Source of the DNA: Actinomycetota bacterium
GTDB taxonomy: Bacteria > Actinomycetota > Actinomycetes > Actinomycetales > Microbacteriaceae
Assembly: GCA_018895315.1 (NCBI GenBank)
Contig: JAHIOK010000017.1
Location: 1-6,425 of the forward strand
Length of the DNA stretch: 6,425 nt
Reading direction: 5' to 3'
Positions 5,821 through 6,425 of the stretch are shown here, in pieces (position 1 is the first letter of the stretch; every line of letters starts with the position of its first letter). Made by a program: the position numbers and the translations under genes. Under the pieces are notes generated by a model that worked only from the letters and a program-made list of their open reading frames with translations, was not told the DNA's origin and did no database searches.

Positions 5821-5838
5821 ATGAGCGAAGCACAATGA
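5821..5838 (+). other. Possible five-codon leader ORF overlapping the gntR start
   Basis: ATG at 5821 encodes MSEAQ and stops at TGA (5836-5838), overlapping the preferred gntR ATG (5835-5837) as ATGA. A good ribosome binding site, GGGAGAG (5807-5813), is placed for this ATG rather than for gntR. It may deliver ribosomes to gntR by termination-reinitiation. Confidence 0.3.
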
Positions 5839-6209
5839 TCGTCGTCGACCCCACTTCCCCGATACCCCCGTTCGAGCAACTGCGAAACCAGCTGATCGAC
5901 GCGGTCTCCACGGGCGAACTGGCACCAGGGGCAAAGCTTCCCACCGTGCGGCGCCTGGCCGACGATCTCGGCCTCGCGCCGGGAACCGTTGCACGCGCGT
6001 ACCGTGAGCTGGAGGCATCCGGGTTCATCGAGACACGCGGCCGCAACGGCACGTTCGTCGCCCCGCAAGGCGACCCCGCCGTGCAGCAGGCTCAGCGTGC
6101 AGCCACCGTTTTCGCCGACCAGATCAGGATGCTGCGCCTCGACCCCGATCACGCACTCGCGCTGGTCGCCGCGGCGCTCCGCGCGAATGACTCATCGGCG
6201 AGGAGCTGA
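5835..6209 (+). CDS. GntR family transcriptional regulator, short YtrA-like type
   Basis: A 124-residue DNA-binding protein. Residues about 11-76 are the GntR winged helix: PPFEQLRNQLIDAVSTGELAPG, LPTVRRLADDLGLAPGTVARAYRELEASGFIETRGRNGTFV, with the recognition helix near 48-60. Instead of a large ligand-binding domain it has only about 45 residues of helix-forming sequence, the hallmark of the YtrA subfamily, whose members usually control ABC-transporter operons and often themselves. No transporter gene is in the window. I prefer ATG 5835 because the protein then begins MIVVDPTSPIPPFEQ, the usual N-terminus. An in-frame ATG at 5799 would add 12 residues but has no ribosome binding site. The gene is divergent from murC and convergent with the fragment at the right edge. 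Its ligand and targets are unknown. Confidence 0.9.
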   Translation: MIVVDPTSPIPPFEQLRNQLIDAVSTGELAPGAKLPTVRRLADDLGLAPGTVARAYRELEASGFIETRGRNGTFVAPQGDPAVQQAQRAATVFADQIRMLRLDPDHALALVAAALRANDSSARS

Positions 6210-6234
6210 ATCGCCCCCGAAAAGTCAGCCCGCC

Positions 6235-6248
6235 GCTCCTCGAGGAGC
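6235..6248. repeat. 14-bp perfect palindrome in the convergent gap
   Basis: GCTCCTCGAGGAGC is self-complementary and lies between the 3' ends of gntR and the right-edge gene. CCGCCG (6230-6235) and CGGCGG (6262-6267) can form a further outer stem. It could act as a bidirectional terminator, but neither strand has a U-tract. Confidence 0.35.
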
Positions 6249-6272
6249 CGCGCCGACAGCCCGGCGGCAACC

Positions 6273-6425
6273 TCAGCGCCGGAACGCCTCGTCGATCATC
6301 GCGAGCATGTTGTCGGTGCCGGTGCGCGTGCCGACGGATGCCGCGGCGGCGCGCATCGCGGCGAGCCGCGATTCATCCGCCAACAGGGGAATCACACCAG
6401 AGCGCACGCGATCGCCCGTGAATTC
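6273..6425 (-). CDS. C-terminal fragment of an unidentified protein, possibly MurG-type glycosyltransferase
   Basis: Fifty codons end in TGA at 6275-6273; the 5' part lies beyond the window. The peptide includes SGVIPLLADESRLAAMRAAA, then SVGTRTGTDN and ends MLAMIDEAFRR. A helix of the form 'PLLADxxRLAAMRAAA' near the C-terminus is typical of GT-B glycosyltransferases such as MurG, and murG is the usual gene before murC, which favours that reading. However, murG normally abuts or overlaps murC, whereas here gntR and about 730 nt separate them, so another glycosyltransferase or an unrelated protein is possible. Codon use and GC-rich third positions match the other genes, so the frame is very likely real. 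Confidence 0.5.
   Translation of the reverse strand, partial: EFTGDRVRSGVIPLLADESRLAAMRAAAASVGTRTGTDNMLAMIDEAFRR

Larger units (their letters stand above)
5541..5834. other. Divergent intergenic region between murC and gntR
   Basis: No convincing gene lies in these 294 nt. Reading frames here are Arg/Ser, Gln/Pro or poly-Ala products of a hexanucleotide repeat. From left to right it contains a possible murC -10 (5550-5555), a GC-rich stem GCCCCGG/CCGGGGC (5577-5583 with 5597-5603), the CGGCTG tandem repeat (5631-5663), a long inverted repeat (5662-5727), and the presumed gntR promoter with two overlapping palindromes (5748-5791). No remnant of murG, the gene usually preceding murC, could be recognised. 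Confidence 0.6.

Noticed and set aside
5558..5824. Plus-strand 88-codon frame with a poly-alanine tract
   Set aside because: The alanine run comes from the CGGCTG repeat, there is no ribosome site, and the gntR promoter lies inside it.
5553..6152. Minus-strand 199-codon frame opposite gntR
   Set aside because: Its N-terminal part is antisense to gntR and the rest is a Gln/Pro repeat from the hexanucleotide array.
1..6425. tRNA, rRNA, CRISPR arrays, insertion sequences, defence or biosynthetic systems
   Set aside because: No tRNA-like cloverleaf, spaced direct-repeat array, transposase or toxin-antitoxin pair could be seen on either strand.

Overview
The window is a high-GC actinobacterial segment. 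It is most likely from Microbacteriaceae (a Microbacterium-like organism), judged from the FtsZ sequence style, the tail ending [11 protein letters not shown], the DivIVA N-terminus MALTPDDVV and the gene order. It carries the downstream half of the dcw (division and cell wall) cluster, almost entirely on the minus strand. In transcription order the genes are the 3' end of an unidentified gene at the right edge (possibly a MurG-type glycosyltransferase), murC, ftsQ, ftsZ, a yggS-type PLP-binding protein gene, sepF, yggT and the first 17 codons of divIVA at the left edge. One plus-strand gene, a small YtrA-type GntR regulator at 5835-6209, breaks the series just upstream of murC.

Layout, right to left. 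6273-6425: C-terminal 50 codons of a minus-strand gene cut by the window end, which is exactly an EcoRI site. 6210-6272: short convergent gap with a perfect 14-bp palindrome. 5835-6209 (+): gntR. 5541-5834: 294-nt divergent gap, the most structured non-coding part of the window. It holds a CGGCTG hexanucleotide tandem repeat, a 24-bp near-perfect inverted repeat, two overlapping palindromes over a likely gntR promoter, and a possible close-in murC promoter. 4119-5540: murC, then ftsQ (3029-4114) after a 4-nt gap. 2858-3028: 171-nt ftsQ-ftsZ gap with a hairpin after ftsQ and two adjacent AT-rich palindromes upstream of ftsZ. 1706-2857: ftsZ, then yggS (1003-1689), sepF (513-971) and yggT (207-506) with gaps of 16, 31 and 6 nt. 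54-206: gap with a possible divIVA promoter, then divIVA.

How they work together: MurC adds L-alanine to UDP-MurNAc for peptidoglycan. FtsQ is the single-pass divisome scaffold. FtsZ forms the cytokinetic ring, SepF anchors FtsZ to the membrane (actinobacteria lack FtsA), and DivIVA/Wag31 organises polar growth and septum geometry. YggS maintains PLP homeostasis, and YggT is a small membrane protein of uncertain role that is habitually co-located.

The genes themselves are ordinary, and I found no clearly novel multi-gene system. The unusual parts are the divergent GntR gene between murC and its upstream neighbour, the structured DNA around it, and the palindromic elements upstream of ftsZ. 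All promoter, operator and hairpin calls are by-eye readings.
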